From Aliagarivorans taiwanensis DSM 22990 (lineage in GTDB: Bacteria; Pseudomonadota; Gammaproteobacteria; Enterobacterales; Celerinatantimonadaceae), in the NCBI RefSeq assembly GCF_000429505.1, contig NZ_AUBZ01000018.1, positions 45,044 through 109,043 on the forward strand: a DNA stretch of 64,000 nucleotides, read 5' to 3'. The notes below the pieces were generated by a model. The model was not told the DNA's origin. It saw only the letters and a program-made list of their open reading frames with translations, and ran no database searches. A program made the position numbers and the translations under genes. How positions within the stretch are numbered: the stretch's first letter is position 1; each line of letters starts with the position of its first letter. Below are positions 8,153 to 15,907 of the stretch, piece by piece.

Positions 8153-9395
8153 AATCAATATCCTTATTACTTAGCTCCATCACCAGCTTGAGCAGCACAT
8201 TGGCGCCTTTCTCAATCTGTGGCTGTGAGGTGAATTCTTCGATGTTGTGACTGATGCCAGCGATGCTTGGCACAAAGATCATGGCGCTGGGGCAGTGCGG
8301 GGCAAACATCTGACAGTCGTGGCCCGCACCGGAATACATGCGCTGGGTGCTGTAGCCCTGAGCTTGGCTTAGCTGTTCAATACGGCTGACTAAGCCGGTG
8401 TGAAAAGGCACCGGCTCAAAGCGTGCCAGCGAGGTTTTGGAGTAGCTCAGCTGATGCTGCTCGGCGAGCGCTTGCAGTTGTTGATCGACCTCGCGTTCTG
8501 CCCCGCTTAGCTGCTGCTCATTGCTGTTGCGCATATCCAGAGTGAAGCTCGCAGTATGCGGGATCACATTCACCAGGTTGGGTTTGAGTTCCAGCGAGCC
8601 CACTGTGGCCAACTGCCCTTCGTTGGCACTGGCTAAGTTGTGGGCAAAGTTGATGCACTGCATGGCCGCCACTGCCGGGTCATGGCGATAGGCCATTGGG
8701 GTGGTGCCGGCGTGATTGGACTGGCCTTTAAGGGTGATTTGCTGCCATGAGATCCCTTGTACTCCCTCGACCACGCCAATATCGACGCCTTGCTGGTCGA
8801 GGATCGGCCCTTGCTCAATATGTAGCTCGATAAAGGCCTTAACCCACTCAGACACTGGCGCAAACTGCGCGCCGCCTTGATAGCCAATGGCGGCAAGCTC
8901 ATCGCTGACCGTTGCGCCATCGATGCCTTGGGTCGCCAGCGCTTGCTCCAGCGGCAGTGAGCCATTAAATACCGCACTGCCCATCATATCCGGTGCGAAG
9001 CGCGAGCCCTCTTCGTTGGTGAAAAAGGCCACCGCCAACGAGCACTCAGGCAGTGTGCCTTGCTCGATAATCGTCTCGATCACCTCAAGCCCTGCCAGTA
9101 CCCCTAAGTTGCCGTCAAACAAGCCCGCAGTGGAGACGGTGTCGATGTGCGAGCCCATCATCACGCAAGACTGTGGATTCTTTCCTTCCAGCACCGCCAC
9201 CACGTTACCGATGGCATCGGTGTGCACTGTCAGGCCCAAGGCCTGCATCCAAGACACTACCAAGTCACGGCCGGCTTGGTCATCTTTGCTCAGTGCTAAG
9301 CGGGAGACGCCGCCACCGGGCAGGGCGCCACACTCACCCAGCTGCTGCAGGCGTTGCCATAAGCGCTCGCTGTTAATCTGGAGTGAGTCGGCCAT
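8145..9395 (-). CDS. hyuC: M20-family N-carbamoyl-L-amino acid hydrolase / allantoate amidohydrolase
   Basis: This is a 416-residue metal-dependent amidohydrolase. Family motifs are MGSHIDTVSTAGLFDGNLGV (metal ligands His and Asp), the FFTNEEGSRF Glu pair, and a C-terminal SGAGHDCQMFA His. This is the pattern of AllC and L-carbamoylases rather than of general M20 peptidases. It would hydrolyse an N-carbamoyl-L-amino acid or an allantoate-like ureide. The reading frame stays open for 78 further codons upstream, but the real start is ATG 9395, which shares one base with the stop codon of the upstream ammonia-lyase (TAATG). It overlaps the D-carbamoylase downstream. Having both L- and D-type enzymes in one operon suggests use of racemic ureido compounds. 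Confidence 0.83.
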   Translation of the reverse strand: MADSLQINSERLWQRLQQLGECGALPGGGVSRLALSKDDQAGRDLVVSWMQALGLTVHTDAIGNVVAVLEGKNPQSCVMMGSHIDTVSTAGLFDGNLGVLAGLEVIETIIEQGTLPECSLAVAFFTNEEGSRFAPDMMGSAVFNGSLPLEQALATQGIDGATVSDELAAIGYQGGAQFAPVSEWVKAFIELHIEQGPILDQQGVDIGVVEGVQGISWQQITLKGQSNHAGTTPMAYRHDPAVAAMQCINFAHNLASANEGQLATVGSLELKPNLVNVIPHTASFTLDMRNSNEQQLSGAEREVDQQLQALAEQHQLSYSKTSLARFEPVPFHTGLVSRIEQLSQAQGYSTQRMYSGAGHDCQMFAPHCPSAMIFVPSIAGISHNIEEFTSQPQIEKGANVLLKLVMELSNKDIDYV

Positions 9396-10621
9396 TAGCT
9401 CTGCTCCTGTTGCAAGGCTTGGGTTACCAGCTGGTGGTAGAGCTCGGGATCGGTGGCGCCTTCGCTGCCAATCAGCAGTACCCGGCTGTGTTGATCCAGT
9501 TGCAGTTGCTGGCGCGCCGCTGGGTCCTGACAAGCTAAGATAAGCCCAGCTAAACCAGCTACTGCCGACTCGCCAGCCTCGATGCCTTGGCTGGAGCAGG
9601 CCGAGTTGTCGGCCAACAGGCGCATACAATCCACCGCGCTCTCATCGCTGACTGTCATAAAATGGCTGGCACCATCGCGCAGGATGTCCCAAGCCAGCAG
9701 TGACACTTCGCCACAGGCCAAGCCGGCCATCAGGGTATCCAGCTCGCCATGCACCACCACCGGTTCGCCCTTGCGGGCGCTCTGATAGAGGCAATCGGCT
9801 TTGTCGGGCTCGACGATCACGCAATGCGGGCGGGCATCGCCAAAGTGCTGCCATAGCTGAGCCACAGCAGCGGCGGCCAATCCACCAACGCCACCTTGAA
9901 CAAACAAGTGGGTGGGGGCTTGCTGCTTAGGCAGCTGGCCGATGGCCTCATCGATCATCACCGTGTAGCCCTGCATCACATCCTTGGGCACTTCCAGATA
10001 GCCGGGGTAGGAGGTGTCTGAGACCACAAAGCGGCCCAGCGCTTTCGCGTCTTCGTCGGCTTGGCGAACCGCGTCGTCGTAGTTGCCCGGCACTCGCACC
10101 ACCTGCGCGCCAAAGCCTTCAATGGCTTGTTTGCGGCCTTCGCTCACCGTGGCGTGGATGTAGATAATGCACTGGCAACCAAACAGCTGGCTGCCCCAGG
10201 CCACTGAGCGGCCATGGTTGCCATCGGTGGCGCAGGTTACCGCTACCTTTGAGATAAACTCGGCATACTTGCCAGAGGTAAGATCTTGGTAGCTGGCTTC
10301 GTCGCACAATCCAGCCTTGGCCAGCTCGCGCTTGAGTAGGTTGGCCACCGCATAGGCGCCGCCCAGTGCTTTAAAACTGCCCAGATTGAAGCGGTCAGCT
10401 TCATGTTTGTAGTAGATCTGGCCCAAGCCGAGGGCGTCAGCCGCTCGGTCCAAGGCGATCAGCGGCGTGGGCTGATAGCCCGGCCAACTAGTGATTTCTT
10501 GTTTGGCCTTGGCAAAGCCTGCGGGGCTAAGTGTGGCTTGCTGGGGCTTGCCGAGCGCTGCAGGCGCAAGTACTTGTGGGTTGGCAACCAGCTCAAACCC
10601 GGGAGTAATCTGAAAACTCAT
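9395..10621 (-). CDS. ygeX: 2,3-diaminopropionate ammonia-lyase
   Basis: This is a 408-residue PLP enzyme of fold type II. The PLP-binding Lys lies in FNLGSFKALGGAYAV near residue 80, the CATDGNHGRSVAWGSQL block is the asparagine loop, and VQGGVGGLAAAAVAQLW is the glycine-rich phosphate cradle. The match to the diaminopropionate ammonia-lyase family (E. coli YgeX) is good in both length and motif order. It converts 2,3-diaminopropionate to pyruvate and two ammonia. It is translationally coupled to hyuC and lies 49 bp downstream of the TRAP binding-protein gene. In E. coli the same enzyme sits next to ygeY and hyuA, supporting a linked ureide/diamino acid pathway. Confidence 0.87.
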   Translation of the reverse strand: MSFQITPGFELVANPQVLAPAALGKPQQATLSPAGFAKAKQEITSWPGYQPTPLIALDRAADALGLGQIYYKHEADRFNLGSFKALGGAYAVANLLKRELAKAGLCDEASYQDLTSGKYAEFISKVAVTCATDGNHGRSVAWGSQLFGCQCIIYIHATVSEGRKQAIEGFGAQVVRVPGNYDDAVRQADEDAKALGRFVVSDTSYPGYLEVPKDVMQGYTVMIDEAIGQLPKQQAPTHLFVQGGVGGLAAAAVAQLWQHFGDARPHCVIVEPDKADCLYQSARKGEPVVVHGELDTLMAGLACGEVSLLAWDILRDGASHFMTVSDESAVDCMRLLADNSACSSQGIEAGESAVAGLAGLILACQDPAARQQLQLDQHSRVLLIGSEGATDPELYHQLVTQALQQEQS

Positions 10622-10670
10622 TCTATCCTCGTTACAGCTTGAGGGCCGAGCGGCCCTCGCTTAATCGGTT

Positions 10671-11696
10671 TTATTGCAGGGCGGCCAGGAAGGCATTCAT
10701 CAACGCTTCCCCTTCTTCGCCGTACTTATCAACAATCACTTGCTTCACCACCGGCTGAGAGGCGGCGCGGAAGGCTTCACGCTCCTCGGCGGTTGGGGTG
10801 TAGACCTTCATGCTTTGCTGCAGTTGGGCCAGACCACGGTCAGAGGCTTCAATCGCACGGGCCATACCACGGCCTGCGGTGATCGCCGAGCGGGCGGCAT
10901 AGTTGATCACCTCTTGCTGCTCTGGTGTCAGTGAGTTGTAGAACTTATCGTTGATGGTCCACACGTAAGGGGTGAACAGGTGGCCGGTTAGCGTCAGGTA
11001 CTCTTGTACTTCAGCAAACTTGGCGAAGGAGATGATTGGCACGGGGTTCATCTGGCCATCGGCCACGCCGGTTTGCAGTGCGGTATACACCTCAGACCAA
11101 GCGATGGCGGCGGGCTGTCCGCCCAGTGATTGAATCACCGCTTTATGTGAATCGAGGCCCATGGTGCGGATCTTCAGGCCTTTCATATCCTCTGGCGAGC
11201 GCACTTCACGGCGAGAGTTGGTCAATGCGAAGAAGCCGCCTGAATCGCCAAAGCCCAGTACCTTGATGCCGGTTTTGGCATGGATATCTTCTGCTAGTTG
11301 CTGGCCAAAGGGACCGTCGAACACTTCATAGGTCGAGCTGATATTAGGGTAGGCGAAGGGGACATCTAACACGCCGATCAGCGGGTAGGCTGCTGCTGTA
11401 CCGCCCGCCGAGTGGCTGCCCGATTGGATCGCCCCGGCTTTCACTTGGAAGATCACCTCGCTGTCTTTACCCAGCTGGGAGTTAGGGAACAGCTGTACTT
11501 CCACTTCGCCGTTGGTTCCCGCTTCCACCAAGCTTTTGAATACGGTAGCCATCGCACCGGTCGGGTTATCAAACGGGTCGTTGTTGTTTAGGTGGTGCAG
11601 TTTCAGGGTCTTCGCGGCAAAAGCTGGGCTTACCAGGCAGCTGCTGGCCAGTAGGGCTGCCAAGGTGTACTTCGCAGCGGTTTTAAATAGTGTCAT
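10671..11696 (-). CDS. dctP: TRAP transporter solute-binding protein (DctP family)
   Basis: This periplasmic substrate-binding protein has 341 residues with a signal peptide (positive N-terminus, hydrophobic LAALLASSCLVSPAFA, cleavage before AKTLKL). Family features include the FPNSQLGKDSEVIFQVKAG segment and the GLKIRTMGLDSHKAVIQSLG stretch, whose Arg is the usual carboxylate anchor in DctP proteins. The ligand is therefore probably an acid such as an N-carbamoyl or diamino acid, judged from the operon. AAAGGAG precedes the ATG. It is separated from the large TRAP membrane subunit gene by only 14 bp. Confidence 0.88.
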   Translation of the reverse strand: MTLFKTAAKYTLAALLASSCLVSPAFAAKTLKLHHLNNNDPFDNPTGAMATVFKSLVEAGTNGEVEVQLFPNSQLGKDSEVIFQVKAGAIQSGSHSAGGTAAAYPLIGVLDVPFAYPNISSTYEVFDGPFGQQLAEDIHAKTGIKVLGFGDSGGFFALTNSRREVRSPEDMKGLKIRTMGLDSHKAVIQSLGGQPAAIAWSEVYTALQTGVADGQMNPVPIISFAKFAEVQEYLTLTGHLFTPYVWTINDKFYNSLTPEQQEVINYAARSAITAGRGMARAIEASDRGLAQLQQSMKVYTPTAEEREAFRAASQPVVKQVIVDKYGEEGEALMNAFLAALQ

Positions 11697-11710
11697 GGGT
11701 CAAGCTCCTT

Positions 11711-12994
11711 TTAGAAACCAAGATAACGAGGAATGGTTAGGGTTAAACCGCTCCAAAAAGCGATCAAAATCAGTACCGTGAGTTGCACCAGCAAGAAGGG
11801 CCACAGCGCAACGCTGATCTTTTCTACCTTCTCGCCGGTGACCGATGACAACACAAACAGGCAAGCGCCCACCGGTGGGGTCATCAAAGAGATATTCAGG
11901 GCCAGGATGATCATGATCCCGGCGTGGATAGGGTCCATGCCAATGGCAGTAGTCAACGGCACCAGCACTGGCGCTAAGATGATTAGCACCGCGTTGATAT
12001 CCATAAACATGCCGATGGTGATCAGCATCAGTAGGATCAACAGGGTGATAATCGCCGGGTCACTGGAGATGCCAAGGAACAAGTCGGCAATCATCTGCGG
12101 GATCTGGTTGAAGGTCATCCACCATCCGACAATCGAGGCCGAGGCGATAATCAGGAACACCACGCCGGTAATCTTGGCGGTGCGCACCAGCATATCCAGC
12201 AGGTCTTTAGGGCTGATGTTGCGGTAGATCACCGTACCCACAAACAGGGCGTAGGCCACCGCCACTGCCGCCGCTTCGGTGGGGGTGGTGATCCCGGCCA
12301 AAATAGAACCAAGGATGATCACCGGCATGATGATCGCCAGCAGGCTGGAGCGGAAGCTGCTTAGGATATGTCGCAGGCTTGGGCCGCGTTTATCTTTGGG
12401 GAGCTTCCAGCGGCGGCCGAAGGCGGCGATCATCGCCATACAGGTAACGGCAATCAGCAGGCCGGGAATGATCCCCGCGGCAAACAGACCTGAGATCGAC
12501 ACTCCCATTAAGGATCCGTAGATCACCATCAGGTTAGAAGGCGGAATGGTCGGCCCAATGATTGAGCCGGCGGCTGTCACGGCACAGGCGAAGGGGCGGT
12601 TATAGCCCTTTTTCACCATCGCCGGTACCAAGGTGTTGCCAAAGGCGGCGGCGTCGGAGACGGCAGCACCGGTCATACCGGCGAATAGCACCGAGGCCAA
12701 CATATTCGATTGAGCCAAGCCGCCACGTAGGTAACCGACCAGGGCTTCCGCAAATTGAATCAGGCGCACGGTGATTCCCGAGCGGTTCATGATCTCGCCC
12801 GCCAAGATAAAAAACGGCATAGCCATAAAGGTGAACAGATCCAAGCCTTCAAAGAAGCGCTTGGCCCCCATCACCATCATGTAATCACCGCCGATCCCAT
12901 ACAGGCCTACCACCCCGGCAATCCCGAGAATAAAGCCGATGGGCATACCGGTGAGCAGCAATACAAAGAAACACAAGACAACGGTGAGGATCAT
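11711..12994 (-). CDS. dctM: TRAP transporter large permease (DctM)
   Basis: This 427-residue membrane protein has about twelve hydrophobic segments, the standard length for DctM. Characteristic pieces include GMPIGFILGIAGVVG near the N-terminus, FILAGEIMNRSG, AGMTGAAVSDAAAFG, IGPTIPPSNLMVIYG and the TPPVGACLFVLSSV stretch. It is the ion-coupled transport channel of the tripartite TRAP system and works with the DctP and DctQ partners encoded beside it. It overlaps the DctQ gene by 4 bp (ATGA), so the two membrane subunits are translated together. Confidence 0.9.
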   Translation of the reverse strand: MILTVVLCFFVLLLTGMPIGFILGIAGVVGLYGIGGDYMMVMGAKRFFEGLDLFTFMAMPFFILAGEIMNRSGITVRLIQFAEALVGYLRGGLAQSNMLASVLFAGMTGAAVSDAAAFGNTLVPAMVKKGYNRPFACAVTAAGSIIGPTIPPSNLMVIYGSLMGVSISGLFAAGIIPGLLIAVTCMAMIAAFGRRWKLPKDKRGPSLRHILSSFRSSLLAIIMPVIILGSILAGITTPTEAAAVAVAYALFVGTVIYRNISPKDLLDMLVRTAKITGVVFLIIASASIVGWWMTFNQIPQMIADLFLGISSDPAIITLLILLMLITIGMFMDINAVLIILAPVLVPLTTAIGMDPIHAGIMIILALNISLMTPPVGACLFVLSSVTGEKVEKISVALWPFLLVQLTVLILIAFWSGLTLTIPRYLGF

Positions 12995-13527
12995 GAGTGG
13001 GCCTCGCTAGCGGGTGACAACATGGCGGCCAGCAGTTGCACGATGGTCAGTGCGGCCGCTACCGGCACCGAGGCAAACGGTAGAAACATCGACATACCAA
13101 AGATGGTGGCGTATTGATGCACGCCATCGGCGGTCATCTTGCAGCCATAGATAAACAGATAGGCAAAGAAGGCGATGCTAATCAGGTCGGTGAGCAGGGT
13201 GACCAGCTTGGCAGCACTACTTGGCAGCCGATCGCGTAGCAGGGTAAAGCCAATGTGCTCGCGATGACTCGCTCCGCAGGACATCGCCAACAAGGCAGCC
13301 CAGATCATCAAGTAGCGGGCCAGCTCTTCGGTCCAGGTGATATGTAGGCCAACGAAGTAGCGGTCGACCACGCCGAGCCATACGATGAGCACCATGCTGC
13401 CCAGCAGCAGGGCACATAGGTACTCGGTCAGCGTGTTTAACGCAGCTGCGGCCTGACGAAAGCGGGTCAGCATGCTTAACGCCTCTCCTTCTACAAATGC
13501 CAGATTGACGTCTTTACTGACGGGCAT
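12991..13527 (-). CDS. dctQ: TRAP transporter small permease (DctQ)
   Basis: This 178-residue protein has four hydrophobic segments and the DctQ pattern (LLLGSMVLIVWLGVVDRYF, then WTEELARYLMIWAALLAMSCGASHREHIGF). It is the small membrane subunit of the TRAP transporter and docks on DctM. Its ATG 13527 has a strong AGGAGG site about 8 nt upstream. It is the first gene of the 9.4-kb minus-strand run, and the promoter must lie in the 13528-13734 region, which carries repeated TGAAAA half-sites and the divergent rpiR gene. Confidence 0.87.
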   Translation of the reverse strand: MPVSKDVNLAFVEGEALSMLTRFRQAAAALNTLTEYLCALLLGSMVLIVWLGVVDRYFVGLHITWTEELARYLMIWAALLAMSCGASHREHIGFTLLRDRLPSSAAKLVTLLTDLISIAFFAYLFIYGCKMTADGVHQYATIFGMSMFLPFASVPVAAALTIVQLLAAMLSPASEAHS

Positions 13528-13542
13528 TTCTCCCCTCCTGGG

Positions 13543-13640
13543 TGAAAATTAAATATCAACAGCGATAATCCTAAAAATTAATTTTCAGTGGTGCAAGGGT
13601 TTTTTGAAAAGAAATTTTCATGCATAATTTAAATTGAAAA
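13543..13640. promoter_or_regulatory. Cluster of TGAAAA half-sites, candidate RpiR operator
   Basis: The divergent promoter region contains TGAAAA at 13543-13548, its inverse (AATTTTCA) at 13580-13587, a perfect inverted repeat TGAAAA-N4-TTTTCA at 13605-13620, and TGAAAA again at 13635-13640. Such inverted TGAAA/TTTCA elements suit RpiR-type dimers, and a RpiR gene is divergent here. Binding is inferred. Confidence 0.5.
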
Positions 13641-13734
13641 TCACTTACCTTTGATGCATAAATCAATAAAGCTGCCATGCAGCAGAGTGGATCTAAAGGT
13701 CGCCAAAAAGGTCGGAAGAAAAGAGGAACTGAGA

Positions 13735-14652
13735 TTGTCTAAAGCATCGTTGGATGAACAGCTAGCAGAAGAGTTATTGGATGCGCGGGTGCGCCGTTAC
13801 TATGATGAGTTTCCGCCCTCTGAAAAGCGCTTGGCCGATCTGTTGTTGAACTTTCCCGGTGATATCACCGACTACTCGGCCTCTGAGCTGTGTGAGTTGG
13901 CCAATACCTCCAACGCTGCTGCGTCGCGTTTCTTTCGCCGGATCGGCTACAAAGATTACAACGATGCCCGGCGGCAAACCCGTGAGGCGAAAAAGTGGGG
14001 CGCTCCGCTCTACCAAAGCCATGCACAAAGCAGCAGCGACACGCCAAAGAACAGCAGTCAGATCATCGATGGCCATATTCAGCGCGAGCTGGCCAACTTG
14101 CAGCGCACCTTGGAAGGCATCGACCCCAACAGCCTGCGCGATTTCGCCAAGGCCTTTCACAGCAGTAAGCGGGTGATGGTGCTGGGCTACCGCAACAGTC
14201 GTTTTTTAGCCGAGTACTTCCAACGGCAGCTCAGCTTGCTGCGGGGTGACGTTACGCTCCACCCCGGCCCTGCCCAGTCAGTGGCTGAAGAGTTGTTCGA
14301 CTTGGGAGAAGGCGACCTGCTGATTGCCATTGGCATGCGTCGACGCACCGCCATCCTGGAGCGAACCATCGACTTTGCCGCGCAGCAAGGGGCCACTGTG
14401 GCCCTGATTGCCGACCCCACTGCAGCCAGTTTGGAGAAACGGGTGCGCTGGAAGTTCCCGTGCATTTTGCACAGCACCTCCGCCTTTGACTCTTACAGCA
14501 GCGCCATGAGTGTGATGACCTTGCTAGTGAACACCGCGCTGGAGCTCGATGACAAGGCCTTAGATCGGCTACGTCGCATCGAAAACGTGCACGAGCAACT
14601 GGCTGAGCTGCACGACAATGGCGTGCATGTGAAGCATCCCGGCAAGCTTTAG
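13735..14652 (+). CDS. RpiR/MurR-family transcriptional regulator
   Basis: This is a 305-residue regulator with an N-terminal RpiR helix-turn-helix (residues about 15-80; YSASELCELANTSNAAASRFFRRIGY is the recognition region) and a C-terminal SIS sugar-isomerase-like domain (VMVLGYRNSRFLAEYFQRQL, then GDLLIAIGMRRRT). The frame is open from 13651, but TTG 13735 has AGAGGA exactly 7 nt upstream and gives the normal family length, so I chose it over ATG 13654, which has no visible ribosome-binding site. It is divergent from the TRAP/hydantoin operon and probably controls it through the TGAAAA sites between them. The effector ligand is unknown. Confidence 0.8.
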   Translation: MSKASLDEQLAEELLDARVRRYYDEFPPSEKRLADLLLNFPGDITDYSASELCELANTSNAAASRFFRRIGYKDYNDARRQTREAKKWGAPLYQSHAQSSSDTPKNSSQIIDGHIQRELANLQRTLEGIDPNSLRDFAKAFHSSKRVMVLGYRNSRFLAEYFQRQLSLLRGDVTLHPGPAQSVAEELFDLGEGDLLIAIGMRRRTAILERTIDFAAQQGATVALIADPTAASLEKRVRWKFPCILHSTSAFDSYSSAMSVMTLLVNTALELDDKALDRLRRIENVHEQLAELHDNGVHVKHPGKL

Positions 14653-14715
14653 TCTCTTACTAGGCTGACTACGAGCTAGCGCTATTGAGCATCTGGCACG
14701 GTTCTTTCTTAGTTT

Positions 14716-14731
14716 TTGTCAAAAATGACAA
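14716..14731. promoter_or_regulatory. Palindrome TTGTCA-N4-TGACAA upstream of second rpiR gene
   Basis: TTGTCA (14716-14721) and TGACAA (14726-14731) form a perfect inverted repeat ending 11 bp before the start codon of the second RpiR gene. It would overlap the ribosome-binding or early promoter region, so an autoregulatory operator is the simplest reading. Confidence 0.45.
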
Positions 14732-14742
14732 GTTGTTAGCTT

Positions 14743-15579
14743 ATGAAAAGTAACCTGCAAGCCAGAATTCGAGTGATTGAAGAACAGCTTTCGCGACGTG
14801 AGCGTGCTCTTGCTGAAGCGATGTTGCGCTTAGGTCCGCTGCTACGAAACTACAGTGCGGGTGAGCTGGCGTCGCTGGCGGGGGTGAGTGTCTCGACTGT
14901 GTCGCGTTTTATTAAGCGGCTCGGCTACCAGCATTTTAAGCATGCCCTCAAGGAGTCGGGCGATATCAATGTCTCGAATCAGCAACAAGAGGCCCGACTT
15001 ACTGCCCGTTATGCGGCGGGTAACCTAAAAAAGCACACCCAGCTGCACCTCAGTAGCGAGCAAGAAAACATCCAGCATACCTACGAGCGGCTCGATCAAG
15101 ACCTGCTCAACACCATCGTCCAACAGCTGGTGGCGGCCAATAAACTGTGGGTGGTGGGCTTTGATGATGACTATGCGATGGCCCACTACGCACGTTCACT
15201 ACTGATAAGGGTGAAATCTGATATTCGGATGATTCCTTTGTCAGGGTTTCCGGTTGCTGAGGAGTTTGCTTCCATCTCGGAATCTGATGTCATTATGGTG
15301 TTTGCCCAGCGCCGCCTCTCTCCCGACGATCTTAAGATCATTGCCTCAGGGCAGGCTGTAGGCGCCCACATAGTATTGATTAGCGGTGAAACCGTTCAGT
15401 CTTTGCCTGGTGTGTCGATGCTGCGTTATCGCAGTCGGGGCATGTACATGTTTGATTCTGGCACTGCCGGTATCAGCTTGATTAACCATCTTTGCGCAGA
15501 GGTTGGTGGGGTGTTGGGCGAACCTGCTATTAAGCGTCTGTACTTTATTGAAAGTCTTCACGATGAGTGGAATGGCTAG
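14743..15579 (+). CDS. RpiR-family transcriptional regulator
   Basis: This is a 278-residue regulator with the HTH region in YSAGELASLAGVSVSTVSRFIKRLGY (residues about 38-63) and a SIS-like domain (LWVVGFDDDYAMAHYARSLL; SDVIMVFAQRRLS). It is a paralogue of the regulator just upstream but is diverged outside the HTH. Its gene precedes the peptide-type ABC operon in the same orientation, so that operon is its likely target; a 25-bp palindrome at 15822-15846 is a candidate site. No strong Shine-Dalgarno is seen before ATG 14743, and the palindrome immediately upstream suggests autoregulation. Confidence 0.8.
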   Translation: MKSNLQARIRVIEEQLSRRERALAEAMLRLGPLLRNYSAGELASLAGVSVSTVSRFIKRLGYQHFKHALKESGDINVSNQQQEARLTARYAAGNLKKHTQLHLSSEQENIQHTYERLDQDLLNTIVQQLVAANKLWVVGFDDDYAMAHYARSLLIRVKSDIRMIPLSGFPVAEEFASISESDVIMVFAQRRLSPDDLKIIASGQAVGAHIVLISGETVQSLPGVSMLRYRSRGMYMFDSGTAGISLINHLCAEVGGVLGEPAIKRLYFIESLHDEWNG

Positions 15580-15907
15580 GGCCTGCTTATCTTTCATGTT
15601 TGTTTTTGCAGCGATTTCTAGGCCAATCAGGCAAGGAAAAGACTGTGCAGGGGCGGCATCGACATAAACATAAACAAGCTCTAGTGCTTCATTACAGTGC
15701 TAGCCTTGCTCAGTTTTAGTGCAATTACTGTACTTCTGTCAGAGTGATAGCTTGATGTAAGACGAACTGAACGCACTAACTTTCATGTAATTCATCAAAA
15801 GCGATCCTTAAATGCCATAAATGATTGGTTTTTGAAAAACTAATCATCTGGGTATGGCTGTTGCAATGTTAGGTGCAGGAACCTCGATATTGAAAAGGAC
15901 GCAAAAG
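15580..15907 (+). other. Intergenic region before the peptide ABC operon
   Basis: No coding sequence is supported in these 328 bp. The region contains the 25-bp near-perfect palindrome described separately and is otherwise AT-rich promoter-type sequence. An in-frame extension of the binding protein upstream to 15854 exists but lacks a ribosome-binding site and would hide the signal peptide. Confidence 0.5.
15822..15846. promoter_or_regulatory. 25-bp palindrome, candidate operator of the peptide ABC operon
   Basis: The arms TGATTGGTTTTT and AAAAACTAATCA flank a central G at 15834 and are complementary at all but one position. The palindrome ends 62 bp before the start of the binding-protein gene, a normal position for a repressor or activator site. 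The adjacent RpiR gene is the obvious candidate regulator. Confidence 0.5.

Noticed and set aside
9396..9629. N-terminal extension of the hyuC frame into the ygeX coding region
   Set aside because: It is an out-of-frame shadow of ygeX; the motif order, the TAATG coupling and the family length point to ATG 9395.
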